In this document: piece by piece, positions 32,823 through 41,739 of the stretch
Layout of the letters: each line of letters starts with the position of its first letter
Numbering within the stretch: position 1 is the first letter of the stretch
Assembly (NCBI GenBank): GCA_947165435.1
Contig: CAMVAI010000008.1
Span: 1 to 55,920, forward strand
Source: an uncultured Prevotella sp.
GTDB lineage: Bacteria; Bacteroidota; Bacteroidia; Bacteroidales; Bacteroidaceae
Direction: 5' to 3'
Length of the DNA: 55,920 nucleotides
Made by a program: the position numbers and the translations under genes
The notes under the pieces: generated by a model
Told to the model about the DNA's origin: nothing
Seen by the model: only the letters and a program-made list of their open reading frames with translations
The model's database searches: none

Positions 32823-33926
32823 TTATACTGTCATCGTTGTTTTTTCTAAGAACTTGTCAATTTCTGCTGTTATCTTGACAAAATCTTCGTTCCATGTAGT
32901 TTGCTGCAAGAAGAATGAATGCAGGTTATGGGCTATCTGGTCCAGTTTCTGTGTATTGCTTGCTATATGCTCCAGAAGCGCCTTGATGCTGTCTGCGGAA
33001 TAAGGGTCGACAGTTATACCGATTCCCTTGTGGAAAACGAAGTCGCCCAAGCGCGTGTTGTTGGCATATACCGTGGGGATACCGTATGCTAACGACTCGT
33101 GGAACTTGTTGGAGATGGCATACTTGACGTTGAAGTCCTTGTTGGGATAAGCCGCCCATACAACATCCGTCTGTTGATAGAGCCGACCCACATCCTCAAA
33201 ATCATAACGTCCTGTGAAATGAATGTTTTGGGCATTCCCTGCATAATCTTCTAAGTATTGCCGGGCATGCCCGTCGCCATGGAAGAAAAGTTCAAAACGG
33301 CTGTCGCCACGGACGGCATCGATGAGCAACGCCAGGATCTCACGATAGCGTAGCAGTCCGATAAAGGCTATGCAGATGGGGTCGTGGAGTGTGTACGGCT
33401 TAGAGGAAGGCTCGACATGGGCTGTCGGCTTGTTCTCAAGTACTATCTGCCGGTGCTTCGGGCTGTATAGTTCTGTGAAAAACCGCGAGGCATGGACGGT
33501 GAGGTCGGCTTGGCGCATCTTCCAATGTTCAAGAATAGAAGATGCCTTGCGGAAGACGTATGCTTCGGTAGGTACGTCCAGATTCTCGTAGATGAGCATC
33601 TGCCGACTGCGGTCCAGCCGAGGCACCATCAGCAGGTTGTTCCAGTGCGAGGCGATAACCACGTCGGGGTTTAGCCGACGAATGGTGTCGTGGCAGAACT
33701 TGCGGTATCCCCAGAGATTGAGCAGCTTGCGAGTCTTGTTGCCGTATGCCGACACTTTGGAATAGACGTGGTAACCGGGCAGAGCCTGTTGGTAGCCGTT
33801 GTTGCGGTCCCACGTGATGACCGAAAGCTCGGCCTGCTCGCCGTAATGCTCGGCCAGCGAAGTGAGGATTTTCCTGTTTCGAGTGTTGATAGGGTAGCAG
33901 TCGTCTATTAATAAGATGTGCATCAT
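32823..33926 (-). CDS. Glycosyltransferase, family 4-like (GT-B)
   Basis: A 367-residue GT-B protein. The N-terminus ([20 protein letters not shown]) is the acceptor domain. [20 protein letters not shown] near residue 192 and [19 protein letters not shown] near 288 (with the conserved Glu) mark the donor half. The second E of the E-x7-E motif is replaced, so it is a divergent member. It overlaps wecB by 4 bp and is co-transcribed. Start 33926 or the adjacent Met at 33923. Confidence 0.8.
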   Translation of the reverse strand: MMHILLIDDCYPINTRNRKILTSLAEHYGEQAELSVITWDRNNGYQQALPGYHVYSKVSAYGNKTRKLLNLWGYRKFCHDTIRRLNPDVVIASHWNNLLMVPRLDRSRQMLIYENLDVPTEAYVFRKASSILEHWKMRQADLTVHASRFFTELYSPKHRQIVLENKPTAHVEPSSKPYTLHDPICIAFIGLLRYREILALLIDAVRGDSRFELFFHGDGHARQYLEDYAGNAQNIHFTGRYDFEDVGRLYQQTDVVWAAYPNKDFNVKYAISNKFHESLAYGIPTVYANNTRLGDFVFHKGIGITVDPYSADSIKALLEHIASNTQKLDQIAHNLHSFFLQQTTWNEDFVKITAEIDKFLEKTTMTV

Positions 33927-35122
33927 AGCAGTGCTTTCGTTAATACGTTGATAATACGTTCGCAGGCTTTGCCGTCTCCGTATGGATTGACGGCCTGGCT
34001 CATCTGCCGGTATGCCTCTGCATCGTCAAGGAGCGTGCTTACCTCGCCGACTATCTTGTCGTAGTCTGTACCTACCAGTTTCACCGTTCCGGCAGATAGT
34101 GCTTCGGGTCGTTCGGTGGTGTCGCGCATCACCAGTACCGGCTTGCCCAGTCCGGGGGCTTCTTCCTGGATGCCGCCGCTGTCGGTCAGCACAATAGTCG
34201 ACTTTTCCATCAGATAGACAAACTCCAGATACTGCAATGGTTCGATGAAGAACATGTTGGGATATTTGCTGTTTACATATTTACTATTTATTATGCTCTC
34301 GTTGTTGCCATCGCATCCGAATACTTCGTGTATAGGCCTGCGCACGTTGGGGTTGAGGTGCATGGGATAGACAAAGTCCACGTCGGGGTACTTCTCTGCT
34401 AAGTCCTTGATGGCCGTTACCATACGGATAAACCCGTCGCCGAAATTCTCTCGGCGATGTCCGGTAATGAGTACCAGCTTGCGGTGGTTGTCAAGACGGG
34501 CGGTGTCGTAGTCTGCCTGACGCAGGATGTCTGCCTGCTTCTCTGCCAGGACGGGGTTGTTCTTCAGCCTGTCAACCACCAAGTGCAGCGCGTCGATGAC
34601 GGTGTTGCCCGTGACGGTAATCCTGTTTTCATCGATATGTTCTTTCAGCAGGTTCTCCCGACTGAGTGGGGTGGGGGCAAAGTGAAACGTTGCTATGCGG
34701 CCCGTCAGTTGGCGGTTCATCTCTTCTGGCCAAGGGCTATAGATGTTGTTCGTGCGTAGTCCTGCCTCGACGTGTCCGACGGGTATCTGCTGATAGAATG
34801 CTGCCAGTGCGGCGGCTGTAGAGGTGGTAGTGTCGCCGTGAACGAGCACCACATCGGGTTGCGTCTCTCGCAGGATGTCGCGCATGCCTGTCAGCACTCT
34901 TGCGGTGATGTCATAAAGGTCTTGCCCTTGCTTCATGATGTTTAGGTCGAAGTCAGGCCGGATGTCGAATATCTTAAGCACTTGGTCGAGCATTTCGCGA
35001 TGTTGGCCTGTCACGCATACGATGGTCTCGAAGGGGCCTTTCTCCTGCTGTAGTGCCAGTACCAGCGGTGCCATCTTGATGGCCTCGGGCCGTGTTCCGA
35101 AAACGATTAATATCTTTTTCAT
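33923..35122 (-). CDS. wecB: UDP-N-acetylglucosamine 2-epimerase (non-hydrolysing)
   Basis: A 399-residue cytoplasmic epimerase converting UDP-GlcNAc to UDP-ManNAc, a donor for surface polysaccharide. Motifs: [13 protein letters not shown] at the N-terminus, [14 protein letters not shown] near 100, [18 protein letters not shown] near 118, [12 protein letters not shown] near 207 and [19 protein letters not shown] near 288. The non-hydrolysing (WecB/MnaA) form is indicated by length and the HRRENFG motif. No UDP-ManNAc dehydrogenase is visible in the window, so ManNAc itself is the likely product used by locus B. Confidence 0.95.
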   Translation of the reverse strand: MKKILIVFGTRPEAIKMAPLVLALQQEKGPFETIVCVTGQHREMLDQVLKIFDIRPDFDLNIMKQGQDLYDITARVLTGMRDILRETQPDVVLVHGDTTTSTAAALAAFYQQIPVGHVEAGLRTNNIYSPWPEEMNRQLTGRIATFHFAPTPLSRENLLKEHIDENRITVTGNTVIDALHLVVDRLKNNPVLAEKQADILRQADYDTARLDNHRKLVLITGHRRENFGDGFIRMVTAIKDLAEKYPDVDFVYPMHLNPNVRRPIHEVFGCDGNNESIINSKYVNSKYPNMFFIEPLQYLEFVYLMEKSTIVLTDSGGIQEEAPGLGKPVLVMRDTTERPEALSAGTVKLVGTDYDKIVGEVSTLLDDAEAYRQMSQAVNPYGDGKACERIINVLTKALL

Positions 35123-35137
35123 AGATAGTGTGATGTG

Positions 35138-36064
35138 TTATTTAGATTTGTACACTCCCCGGAAGTTGGTGATATAAAAGTATAGCTTGGGGAGGTAAAG
35201 CCGTAAATTCCTTAATATAAAGGCCATGGGGTATCGCAGGGGAATGTTGCGGCGCACGAACAGCAGGTAGTCGTGGTCGCTATGGGTTGGCGAGTTGACG
35301 TATTGTCTTCTTTCAGCAAGTGTCATGGCCATCAGTCTCTGGATTTCCTCCTTGCCGGAGTCATGGTCACACGTGCATTCGCCGCAGACATGGGCAGTCA
35401 CGGCTGTTGGCAAATGGTTACGGCGGGCCTTCATGCTGTAGTCTTCGTCTGCTGCTCCATGTTTGAATCCGTGATAGAATATTCCCTGCTTGTCAACCAC
35501 CTCTTGGTGAACCAGCAGAATGTTGGCGTGTGTCATATCTACCATTTGAGGCTTTCCTGTAGGGAGAGCCAGCAGGTGGCGGCCTTTTGTTTTATTAGCA
35601 AAGATGAATCCTCCGTATGTGGCCTCGTCAGGATTCCCCGGCTGACAGGTGATGCCTGACGTGAGACCGTGCTTTCCAGTTTCCAGGTATCCGTACTCGT
35701 CTGCCTCAAACAGTTCTTCGAACACGTTACTATAGACGTTAGTGTCGTCGTTCAGCAGTAGGAAGTAGTCCCACTTGATGCTGGTATCGAGTGCAGCCTG
35801 CCAGGCCAAGCGCATACCGCCCGCCCAAAACAGGCTGCCATCGCCCTGCAGAATGTGGATGTCCTTCTCAGCAAACGTCTCTCTGATAACATCTGCTGTT
35901 CCATCGGTGCAGCCGTCGTCGGTTAGAAAAACAGTAGCCTCTATGTCGTCTTTCTTGCCATCCAACATATTATAAGCCATCATGGAATCAAACAGACGCC
36001 CCAGACAGGAAAGCGTTTTCTGTTTGCGGTTGTGTACAGTGAGGATAATGGCAATATTTATCAT
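35138..36064 (-). CDS. Family 2 glycosyltransferase
   Basis: A 308-residue GT2 enzyme with IAIILTVHNRKQKTLSCL at the start, FLTDDGCTDGTADVI near 47, GDGSLFWAGGMRLAWQAAL near 76 and LLLNDDTNVYSNV near 102 (DxD-type site). The acceptor side has HGAADEDYSMKARRN near 207. These are the marks of the WcaA/rhamnosyl-type group with the GSLFWAGG loop. It overlaps the preceding gene by 4 bp and precedes wecB by 15 bp. No membrane helix. Confidence 0.88.
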   Translation of the reverse strand: MINIAIILTVHNRKQKTLSCLGRLFDSMMAYNMLDGKKDDIEATVFLTDDGCTDGTADVIRETFAEKDIHILQGDGSLFWAGGMRLAWQAALDTSIKWDYFLLLNDDTNVYSNVFEELFEADEYGYLETGKHGLTSGITCQPGNPDEATYGGFIFANKTKGRHLLALPTGKPQMVDMTHANILLVHQEVVDKQGIFYHGFKHGAADEDYSMKARRNHLPTAVTAHVCGECTCDHDSGKEEIQRLMAMTLAERRQYVNSPTHSDHDYLLFVRRNIPLRYPMAFILRNLRLYLPKLYFYITNFRGVYKSK

Positions 36065-37233
36065 GATAGCATTGTCATTAATGTTTTTAACTTTGTCGCT
36101 ATCTGTTTTCTCAATAGCACCAGCGAACGTGAAAGGCCTATCATGGTGCGGATCTTGTAGAATGCTTTCTGGTAGAAATAGGCAAATGCCTGATAGCCGT
36201 CAACCGCTTTGGGTGGCGTAGCCGGTTGTGTGGTGTCGTAGAGCCACAGTTCGTTGCCTGCTCTGTCAAGCATGATGTTCATCTCGATAGGCCGCAGCTG
36301 AAGGGCAAATGATTGCCGTACCTGATAGGGCAAGGAACGGTTGCTGAGCACATAGTGGCGGAAGAGACATTGCGGTTTGTCGGAAAACAGGTCGATGCAT
36401 AGTTCTTCTTCTGCTATTCCAAGGTACTTGCCCAAGAACTTGGACTGGAAGAAACCGTCGTAGCAGACCTCACATTCTTCGACGGCAGGCAGGCGGAACT
36501 CCGTCTGTAGCGTGGCCTGCATGTTGGCTTGGAACAAGGTGTCGGTCTGGTCGAAGTTCTCGCCAGGGTCGGCATTGTTGGTGGATAGCGAGAAATACGG
36601 AAACACAAAATATTTCTCCATCTCTATGCAATAACGGGTGTGGTATTTCAACCATGACGATTTGGGCCACTGGTTGAGACATGGCGGCAGATGTTCCATG
36701 TTGAAATTGCCGTCATGTGTTTTATACCATGCCATGAAATCCTCCCACTGTGGCTTCATCCAGACTTCTCCCCATGACTGCGCACAATTCATAAAGTATA
36801 CATCGTATGGTGACTTGGCGGGTGTGAAGGGCAGATGATTTTGGTAGTTTACATTGAAACTATAGAGACTGATACCGGCAATGAGGCCATGGCCGTAATA
36901 TGTCTCCACACACTGTTGTGCATAGCTGAAAAATGAACTGGCAACGGTTATGTCGTCCTCCAAAACGATGAGGGCATCGAATTCGTCGAAATAGCTCCCT
37001 AACGACAGCATGTGTGCCCTCAAGCCCATGTTCTGTTCATGCCTGGCTACGCGTTTCTCTCCGTGCAGCCAGTGATAGTTGTCGGCGAACTGCTCCACGA
37101 CATCCGTATTGCTTTTGTCTATCGAGATAATCAGTGTGGCAGGTGTAGCGTAGTAAGCCTGCTCCAGTGATGTTAACAGCCGTTTCAGACTGTCTGTCCG
37201 GTTGTAGGCTACGCAAACGATGGCTATATTCAT
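36061..37233 (-). CDS. Glycosyltransferase with GNT-I-like GT-A domain
   Basis: A 390-residue protein. The first 200 residues form a GT-A domain: IAIVCVAYNRTDSLKRLL, LIISIDKSN near 35, NMGLRAHMLSLG near 68 and LIVLEDDITVASSFF near 88. The ExDD metal-binding form resembles eukaryotic-type GlcNAc transferase I and related bacterial enzymes. MNCAQSWGEVWMKPQWEDF near 148 is a typical acceptor-side stretch. The C-terminal 150 residues do not match a family I know. It overlaps both neighbours by 4 bp, so it is tightly co-translated. Confidence 0.8.
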   Translation of the reverse strand: MNIAIVCVAYNRTDSLKRLLTSLEQAYYATPATLIISIDKSNTDVVEQFADNYHWLHGEKRVARHEQNMGLRAHMLSLGSYFDEFDALIVLEDDITVASSFFSYAQQCVETYYGHGLIAGISLYSFNVNYQNHLPFTPAKSPYDVYFMNCAQSWGEVWMKPQWEDFMAWYKTHDGNFNMEHLPPCLNQWPKSSWLKYHTRYCIEMEKYFVFPYFSLSTNNADPGENFDQTDTLFQANMQATLQTEFRLPAVEECEVCYDGFFQSKFLGKYLGIAEEELCIDLFSDKPQCLFRHYVLSNRSLPYQVRQSFALQLRPIEMNIMLDRAGNELWLYDTTQPATPPKAVDGYQAFAYFYQKAFYKIRTMIGLSRSLVLLRKQIATKLKTLMTMLS

Positions 37234-37910
37234 ATTTCCACTCTTTTCATAAGTTCCTCAATATCGGTGAATTCGTGAGCGTGGTGTTCCAGCCATGCTA
37301 TGTCCTTATTCCACCATTGTAAATGTAGCATATAGGCTATTTGCTCTTCTTTGAAGCGATAACGGATGATTTTGGCCGGTACGCCGCCCACGATAGTGTA
37401 GGGGGGTACATCCTTGGTCACCACGGCACCAGCGGCTATGATGGCTCCATCGCCAATGCTTACGCCCTCCAGTATCTTGACGTCCTCACCCACCCAGACA
37501 TCGTTTCCGATGATGGCAGAGCAATTGTCCACCAGCACTTGCTCCTTGAAGGCGTTTGCCGTTACAAAACTCTTGCCGCACTGGGCCTGTGTGCTGAAGA
37601 AGGCTGGCGATGTAGATACAAACTTCTTGGTGGGATGAGTGTAGCGTACTATCTTCACCCCGCTGGCAATACTGCAGAAGCTCCCTATTCTGCAGTAGGC
37701 CAGGTCGCAGTCTTTACAAATATAAGTAAACCGACCTACGCGAGATTCTCCAATCTTGACTTTTGGGAAAATCGTAACATACTCGCCAAACAGAGTATGC
37801 TTATTCCATCGGGAAAAAGGTGAAATCCTCACGTTCCGCTTCCTAAGGCGCATGCTGTTCCAGACGCGCCAGAGGAATTTCAGTGGGTCGGATATATACT
37901 GGTTATTCAT
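37230..37910 (-). CDS. Hexapeptide-repeat O-acetyltransferase (CatB-like)
   Basis: A 226-residue left-handed beta-helix acyltransferase. Hexapeptide repeats run through about residues 45-190 (VGRFTYICKDCDLAYCRIGS, then IGNDVWVGEDVKILEGVSIG and DGAIIAAGAVVTKDVPPYTI). The catalytic His is in RYTHP near residue 92, and VGGVPAKIIRYRF closes the domain as in CatB/WbbJ-type enzymes. It probably adds acetyl groups to a sugar of the locus B polysaccharide using acetyl-CoA. First gene of the 37910-32031 operon; a -7 box (TAATTTTG, 37959-37952) lies 42 bp upstream. Confidence 0.9.
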   Translation of the reverse strand: MNNQYISDPLKFLWRVWNSMRLRKRNVRISPFSRWNKHTLFGEYVTIFPKVKIGESRVGRFTYICKDCDLAYCRIGSFCSIASGVKIVRYTHPTKKFVSTSPAFFSTQAQCGKSFVTANAFKEQVLVDNCSAIIGNDVWVGEDVKILEGVSIGDGAIIAAGAVVTKDVPPYTIVGGVPAKIIRYRFKEEQIAYMLHLQWWNKDIAWLEHHAHEFTDIEELMKRVEI

Positions 37911-37951
37911 GTTTTACAGTCTTGCTTTTATAGCGTATGTTAAATTTCCTG

Positions 37952-37959
37952 CAAAATTA
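37952..37959 (-). promoter_or_regulatory. -7 box before the acetyltransferase operon
   Basis: TAATTTTG on the minus strand fits the TAnnTTTG form; no TTG lies at the ideal distance. Confidence 0.35.
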
Positions 37960-37994
37960 CATAATTTATTTGAAATACAGAAAAGTATTCAGAG

Positions 37995-38198
37995 TCATTT
38001 TATGTTTTTCTTCGTAATTGCTATCTCAGGGAAATCTTTGAGGACTTGTGCTGCCATAGCCTTAGCACCTAATTGAGAGGGATGAACCCCGTCAGCCGAC
38101 AACATTCCTTCCTGCCATAATCCGTTATCTGCTGCTTCTACATTTATGTGAATTTTGTAACCGTATTCCGAAATTTTCGATGAAAATCGGAAGTGTGG
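37995..38198 (-). pseudogene. Remnant of an SGNH/GDSL hydrolase C-terminus
   Basis: The minus-strand frame ending with TGA at 37997-37995 encodes NVEAADNGLWQEGMLS followed by ADGVHPSQLGAKAMAAQVLK. This is the C-terminal block of an SGNH esterase, including the catalytic Asp-x-x-His (DGVH). Upstream the frame is closed by a TGA at 38201-38199 and there is no start codon, so only about 65 codons survive. Such esterases usually remove acetyl groups from polysaccharides, which fits the acetyltransferase gene next to it. A TATCTTTG box (38233-38226) sits just upstream. Confidence 0.75.
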
Positions 38199-38291
38199 TC
38201 ACGAATTTTGAGACTTTTTCGGCTGCAAAGATACATATTTTATTCTAAATTAAAGAAAAGTAGAGTACAAAAAGTGTACACTACACGCTTT

Positions 38292-39260
38292 TTACCAGTA
38301 GCATCCGTTTTCAACCAGAGATGCTGCGAGGGGAGTCTCTTTGGAGTCTGGCCGGACCCAATATTCGTTGAATAGCGGTTGATAGTCAGTGCGTTCTTCC
38401 CACCGTTTGCCTCTTATTCCAAACAATAATTGTGTAGCACCTCCTAAATGGATAGCCTTATGCCCTGTTCTTTTAGCATGTGCCGCCAGAGGGAAACCAT
38501 AAGCACCACAACCAATGATGCAAATATCATAATCAAGATGGTCCATCTTGTTCTTCATGCTGTCAAGAGCATCAAACCAGTTGCTGTATTCACTATGCCC
38601 TCCTATGCTTTGAACGGCTTTTAAAGTCGTTAGGTCAAAGTTAACCAATATGTCATCCCGCTTAAACAATTTTCCTCTTCTTTCATATTGCTTCATGATT
38701 GTTTCCGAGAAAGGATGTATTACGAGCACTTTTTTCCCTTTTAATTGCAGGGACCATGACGGTAAAGATAAGTCATGATACAAATATGGTGGTTCAAGAT
38801 GGGACAACTTTACTTTAACAGCATTGCAAAGTTCATTACGGAGATAGTATTCCTCTTTCAGCCAACTTCCAAGTATGTCAACTTGTTTGGCATCTTCAAT
38901 CATCATTTTTGCAAAGCGATCAATACTTTCTTGTGTCAAAGGAAAGAATCCAGCGTTTTTTTGCATCCGTTCAAGTATCTTTTTATTCCACCACCATTCA
39001 GGAATTTCTCCCTTCATATATCTCCATGGTGAATGCGGAGTGGTGTTTACACCTATCCAGTTGACAATAAGATCAAGTTCGTTTGACCCAAACCTTGCAA
39101 TCATGCAGGGCCTGTTCTCATTAATTTTTTCTGCAATGATGGTCTGAGAACGGTAAATGTCATTCTCGAATTGCAAAGGGGGAAGTTCTGCAGAATGAGA
39201 GAGGAAAGGATAAATTTTTCTACGAAAAAATTTCAAGACTTGTCCAGTAATAATGTTCAT
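38292..39260 (-). CDS. GT-D-like putative glycosyltransferase
   Basis: A 322-residue protein of a type common in capsule loci. IARFGSNELDLIVNW near residue 54 resembles the RFGDGE motif of GT-D fold enzymes (formerly DUF1792). IIGCGAYGFPLAAHAKRTGH near 257 and IHLGGATQLLFGIRGKRWEE near 278 resemble the C-terminal nucleotide-binding part, including a Gly-rich loop. No signal peptide or helix. The gene is clearly more AT-rich than wecB and its neighbours. Activity and donor are unknown; the family call rests on two motifs. Confidence 0.6.
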   Translation of the reverse strand: MNIITGQVLKFFRRKIYPFLSHSAELPPLQFENDIYRSQTIIAEKINENRPCMIARFGSNELDLIVNWIGVNTTPHSPWRYMKGEIPEWWWNKKILERMQKNAGFFPLTQESIDRFAKMMIEDAKQVDILGSWLKEEYYLRNELCNAVKVKLSHLEPPYLYHDLSLPSWSLQLKGKKVLVIHPFSETIMKQYERRGKLFKRDDILVNFDLTTLKAVQSIGGHSEYSNWFDALDSMKNKMDHLDYDICIIGCGAYGFPLAAHAKRTGHKAIHLGGATQLLFGIRGKRWEERTDYQPLFNEYWVRPDSKETPLAASLVENGCYW

Positions 39261-39355
39261 AATTCCGTCACAATATTTTTCCCGTTGTATGGTGCAAATT
39301 TATATAAAATTTCCGAATTATAAGCCAGTCGAGATAAAGAATTAAGTTTTTTTGT

Positions 39356-40711
39356 TCATTTTGGTGTGGCAAGGAATTGCCTGACAGACAGTATGTCGCG
39401 CCATCCTGTATATAAAGTCCGTGTCTGGCAGAAGAACAGGTGGCGGTAGGCGGGAATGAAGGCATCAGCAATGTAGCCTGCCGCCACAGTGCTAACGATG
39501 GATACAAAAGCAGCTGCCATGATACCATAGTGGGGTAAAAGCAGATAGTTCAACGTTATGGACACTGCACATCCCAAGCTGTCGCGGAAAATTGCGTAAC
39601 GCTGAAGTCCCTCGGTGATAAGCATGGCTCCTGCGGTGGTTGATAAGGCTACGGCAACGCTTTTGAATGACATAATCTGCAATACGGGAACCGCAGGCAG
39701 ATAGGCTTGCCCGAAGGTGAGTTTTACAAGCCAATATGCTATACATGAAGTTAATATGGCTGAAATTAACGATAGCCATACGGTCATGTTCATAAATTGT
39801 TGTGCCTTAGTCTTATAATCGTTCTGACTCTTTTCGCGTGCCTTGACGAGAATAGGCGTGATGGTTTGTCCTAATATAAGTGGAATGAATATAAGAATTT
39901 CGACGAAGCGTGACGAAACGGAAAAATATCCAAGAGCCTCCTTGTTTACCATTTGTCCAATCATCACTTGATCAATGCGTTGATAAACGATAACAGCTAC
40001 GCCGGTAAGTAGAAGTGGTAAAGACTCCTTTAGAAGTTGCCTCATGTAATAAGCGTCGAAGGTCCATTCCCTTAGATGTCCGATTTTTACCCTGTAAGCT
40101 GTTATATATCCGAAAGAAAGTAATGCACCGTCAAGAGCGTAGGCTACTATGAACCATGTTAAGTTGGCATTGAACAATAGAAGGGCAAGTTTGGCAACAA
40201 TGCCTATTACAGTTCGGGCAATCTCTGACTTTACAACATACTCATTTTGAACAATGGCAAAAAAATAGTTTCGTATGACGTTAAACGAGTTCATGACGAT
40301 GGTCAGTGAGTATATAGCGATGAGCTGGGTGGTATAAATATCTGCATCTAATATCAATGAGGTGATAATTGACAAGCCAACAAATAAGAGAGCAGATATA
40401 ATTCTTGTTCCAAAAGCTGTACCGAGGATTTTATGAGAAGACACAGTTCCTTTGGCTATTTCACGAACTTCAATTTGGTCAAGTCCCAAAACAGAAAATG
40501 TCTGAAATAAGAAGACATAGCTGATAACATAATTCATCAGCCCATAGCGCTCGGGTCCAAGATAACGAGCTACAATGATGCCCACAAGTAATCCACTTAG
40601 TAATTGGACAACTTTTCCTGCCACTGCCCAGAACAGGTTCTGGATAATGGCTTGCTTGGTCTCTGATAATTTGTTACGTCTTGCAAAAAAGGTGATAAGT
40701 CCCATATGCAT
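39356..40711 (-). CDS. Polysaccharide flippase (Wzx)
   Basis: A 451-residue integral membrane protein with about 12-14 helices of the Wzx/MOP superfamily, moving lipid-linked repeat units outward. The N-terminal motif QNLFWAVAGKVVQLLSGLLV, then VARYLGPERYGLMNYVIS, is highly typical. FAIVQNEYVVKSEIARTVIG and QRIDQVMIGQMVNKEALGYF are further family marks. It is AT-rich like its neighbours. A promoter -7 box (TACCTTTG, 40738-40731) lies 20 bp before the start; an internal Met at 40705 may be the real start. Confidence 0.9.
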   Translation of the reverse strand: MHMGLITFFARRNKLSETKQAIIQNLFWAVAGKVVQLLSGLLVGIIVARYLGPERYGLMNYVISYVFLFQTFSVLGLDQIEVREIAKGTVSSHKILGTAFGTRIISALLFVGLSIITSLILDADIYTTQLIAIYSLTIVMNSFNVIRNYFFAIVQNEYVVKSEIARTVIGIVAKLALLLFNANLTWFIVAYALDGALLSFGYITAYRVKIGHLREWTFDAYYMRQLLKESLPLLLTGVAVIVYQRIDQVMIGQMVNKEALGYFSVSSRFVEILIFIPLILGQTITPILVKAREKSQNDYKTKAQQFMNMTVWLSLISAILTSCIAYWLVKLTFGQAYLPAVPVLQIMSFKSVAVALSTTAGAMLITEGLQRYAIFRDSLGCAVSITLNYLLLPHYGIMAAAFVSIVSTVAAGYIADAFIPAYRHLFFCQTRTLYTGWRDILSVRQFLATPK

Positions 40712-40730
40712 TGTTACAAATTTTAAAGTG

Positions 40731-40738
40731 CAAAGGTA
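40731..40738 (-). promoter_or_regulatory. -7 box of wzx
   Basis: TACCTTTG on the minus strand, giving a leader of about 15-25 nt; no TTG at the ideal spacing in the AT-rich upstream sequence. Confidence 0.45.
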
Positions 40739-40799
40739 CTATTTATTTTTTTTAAATGAAGGAAATAGGCAAAGAAAGTTCAAAAAACAAATAAAAAAC

Positions 40800-40830
40800 T
40801 TGCATTTGTCTTGTTTTTCTTTTATCTTTG
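40800..40830 (+). promoter_or_regulatory. Promoter of the plus-strand GT2, near-leaderless
   Basis: TTG (40800-40802), a 20 bp spacer and TATCTTTG (40823-40830). Transcription would start about 5 nt before the ATG at 40840, so the mRNA is nearly leaderless. Confidence 0.6.
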
Positions 40831-40839
40831 CAAATTGTT

Positions 40840-41739
40840 ATGGAGCATTTAGTTACAATCGCAATACCTGCATATAAGGTTGCTTACTTAAAACAGGCTG
40901 TCGAATCGGCAGTTGGTCAGACTTATCGGAATATCGAAATCATAGTCGTCAACGATCATTCTCCTTATGATGTTGATCATGTCGTGGAATCATTTAATGA
41001 TGTTAGGATACGATATTATACAAATGACAAGAATATTGGTGGTACAGACTTGGTTGCGCAATGGAATAAATGTCTTTCGTATGCCCAAGGTGAGTTCTTT
41101 TGTCTATTGTGCGATGACGATGTTTACCATCCGGATTTTGTTAAAGAGTTAGTAGCTCTTTCCGAAAAGTACCCTGCAGTAGATGTCTTTCGTGCTCGTA
41201 CTAAAGAAATAGACATAAAGGGAAATATTAACGATGTTTTTCCCTCATCCCCAGAATACGAAACAGCTTATGACTACATGTGGCAGAAATGGAAGGGTGT
41301 CAGACGACAAACTGTTTCAGAGTTTATGATTAGAACTCAACATGCAAAGCAGTTAGGAGGCTATTATTCTCTGCCGCGAGGGTGGGGGAGCGACAGTCTT
41401 TCTGTTTTCCTGTTTGGAATGAAAAACGGAATTGTATCGTCGACTTCTATTTTGACATGCTTCAGAGTGTCTGGAGAAAATATCAGTTCCGTGTTTACCG
41501 ACGACGCCGAGGAAAAGATGATGGCAGCAGAAAGGTACAGGGAAAAAAGCCTTGAACTGATTCGGAATTGTGAGGATGAGGAAATGAGGTTTTTGCTTTT
41601 CAAGTATGAAAAGACGGATTATATGGCGAGAGTAAGGTATATTTTGTCCCAGAGTACTTTCTGGACTTCCTTGAAGATTAAGCACCGTTATAAGATTGGT
41701 CTCGGGGTGTTCCTGAAGGCTTGCTGGTACAAATTGTAG
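40840..41739 (+). CDS. Family 2 glycosyltransferase (plus strand inside locus B)
   Basis: A 299-residue GT2 (GT-A) enzyme with VTIAIPAYKVAYLKQAVESA, IIVVNDHSPYDVD near 36, NIGGTDLVAQWNKCLSYAQG near 67 and LLCDDDVYHPDFV near 90 (DxD site). GWGSDSLSVFLFGM near 184 is the acceptor/base region. Start 40840 (MEHLVT) is preferred over a TTG at 40828 inside the -7 box. It runs against the surrounding operon, has its own promoter, and its last 62 bp overlap the convergent polymerase gene. AT-rich, suggesting late addition to the locus. Confidence 0.9.
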   Translation: MEHLVTIAIPAYKVAYLKQAVESAVGQTYRNIEIIVVNDHSPYDVDHVVESFNDVRIRYYTNDKNIGGTDLVAQWNKCLSYAQGEFFCLLCDDDVYHPDFVKELVALSEKYPAVDVFRARTKEIDIKGNINDVFPSSPEYETAYDYMWQKWKGVRRQTVSEFMIRTQHAKQLGGYYSLPRGWGSDSLSVFLFGMKNGIVSSTSILTCFRVSGENISSVFTDDAEEKMMAAERYREKSLELIRNCEDEEMRFLLFKYEKTDYMARVRYILSQSTFWTSLKIKHRYKIGLGVFLKACWYKL

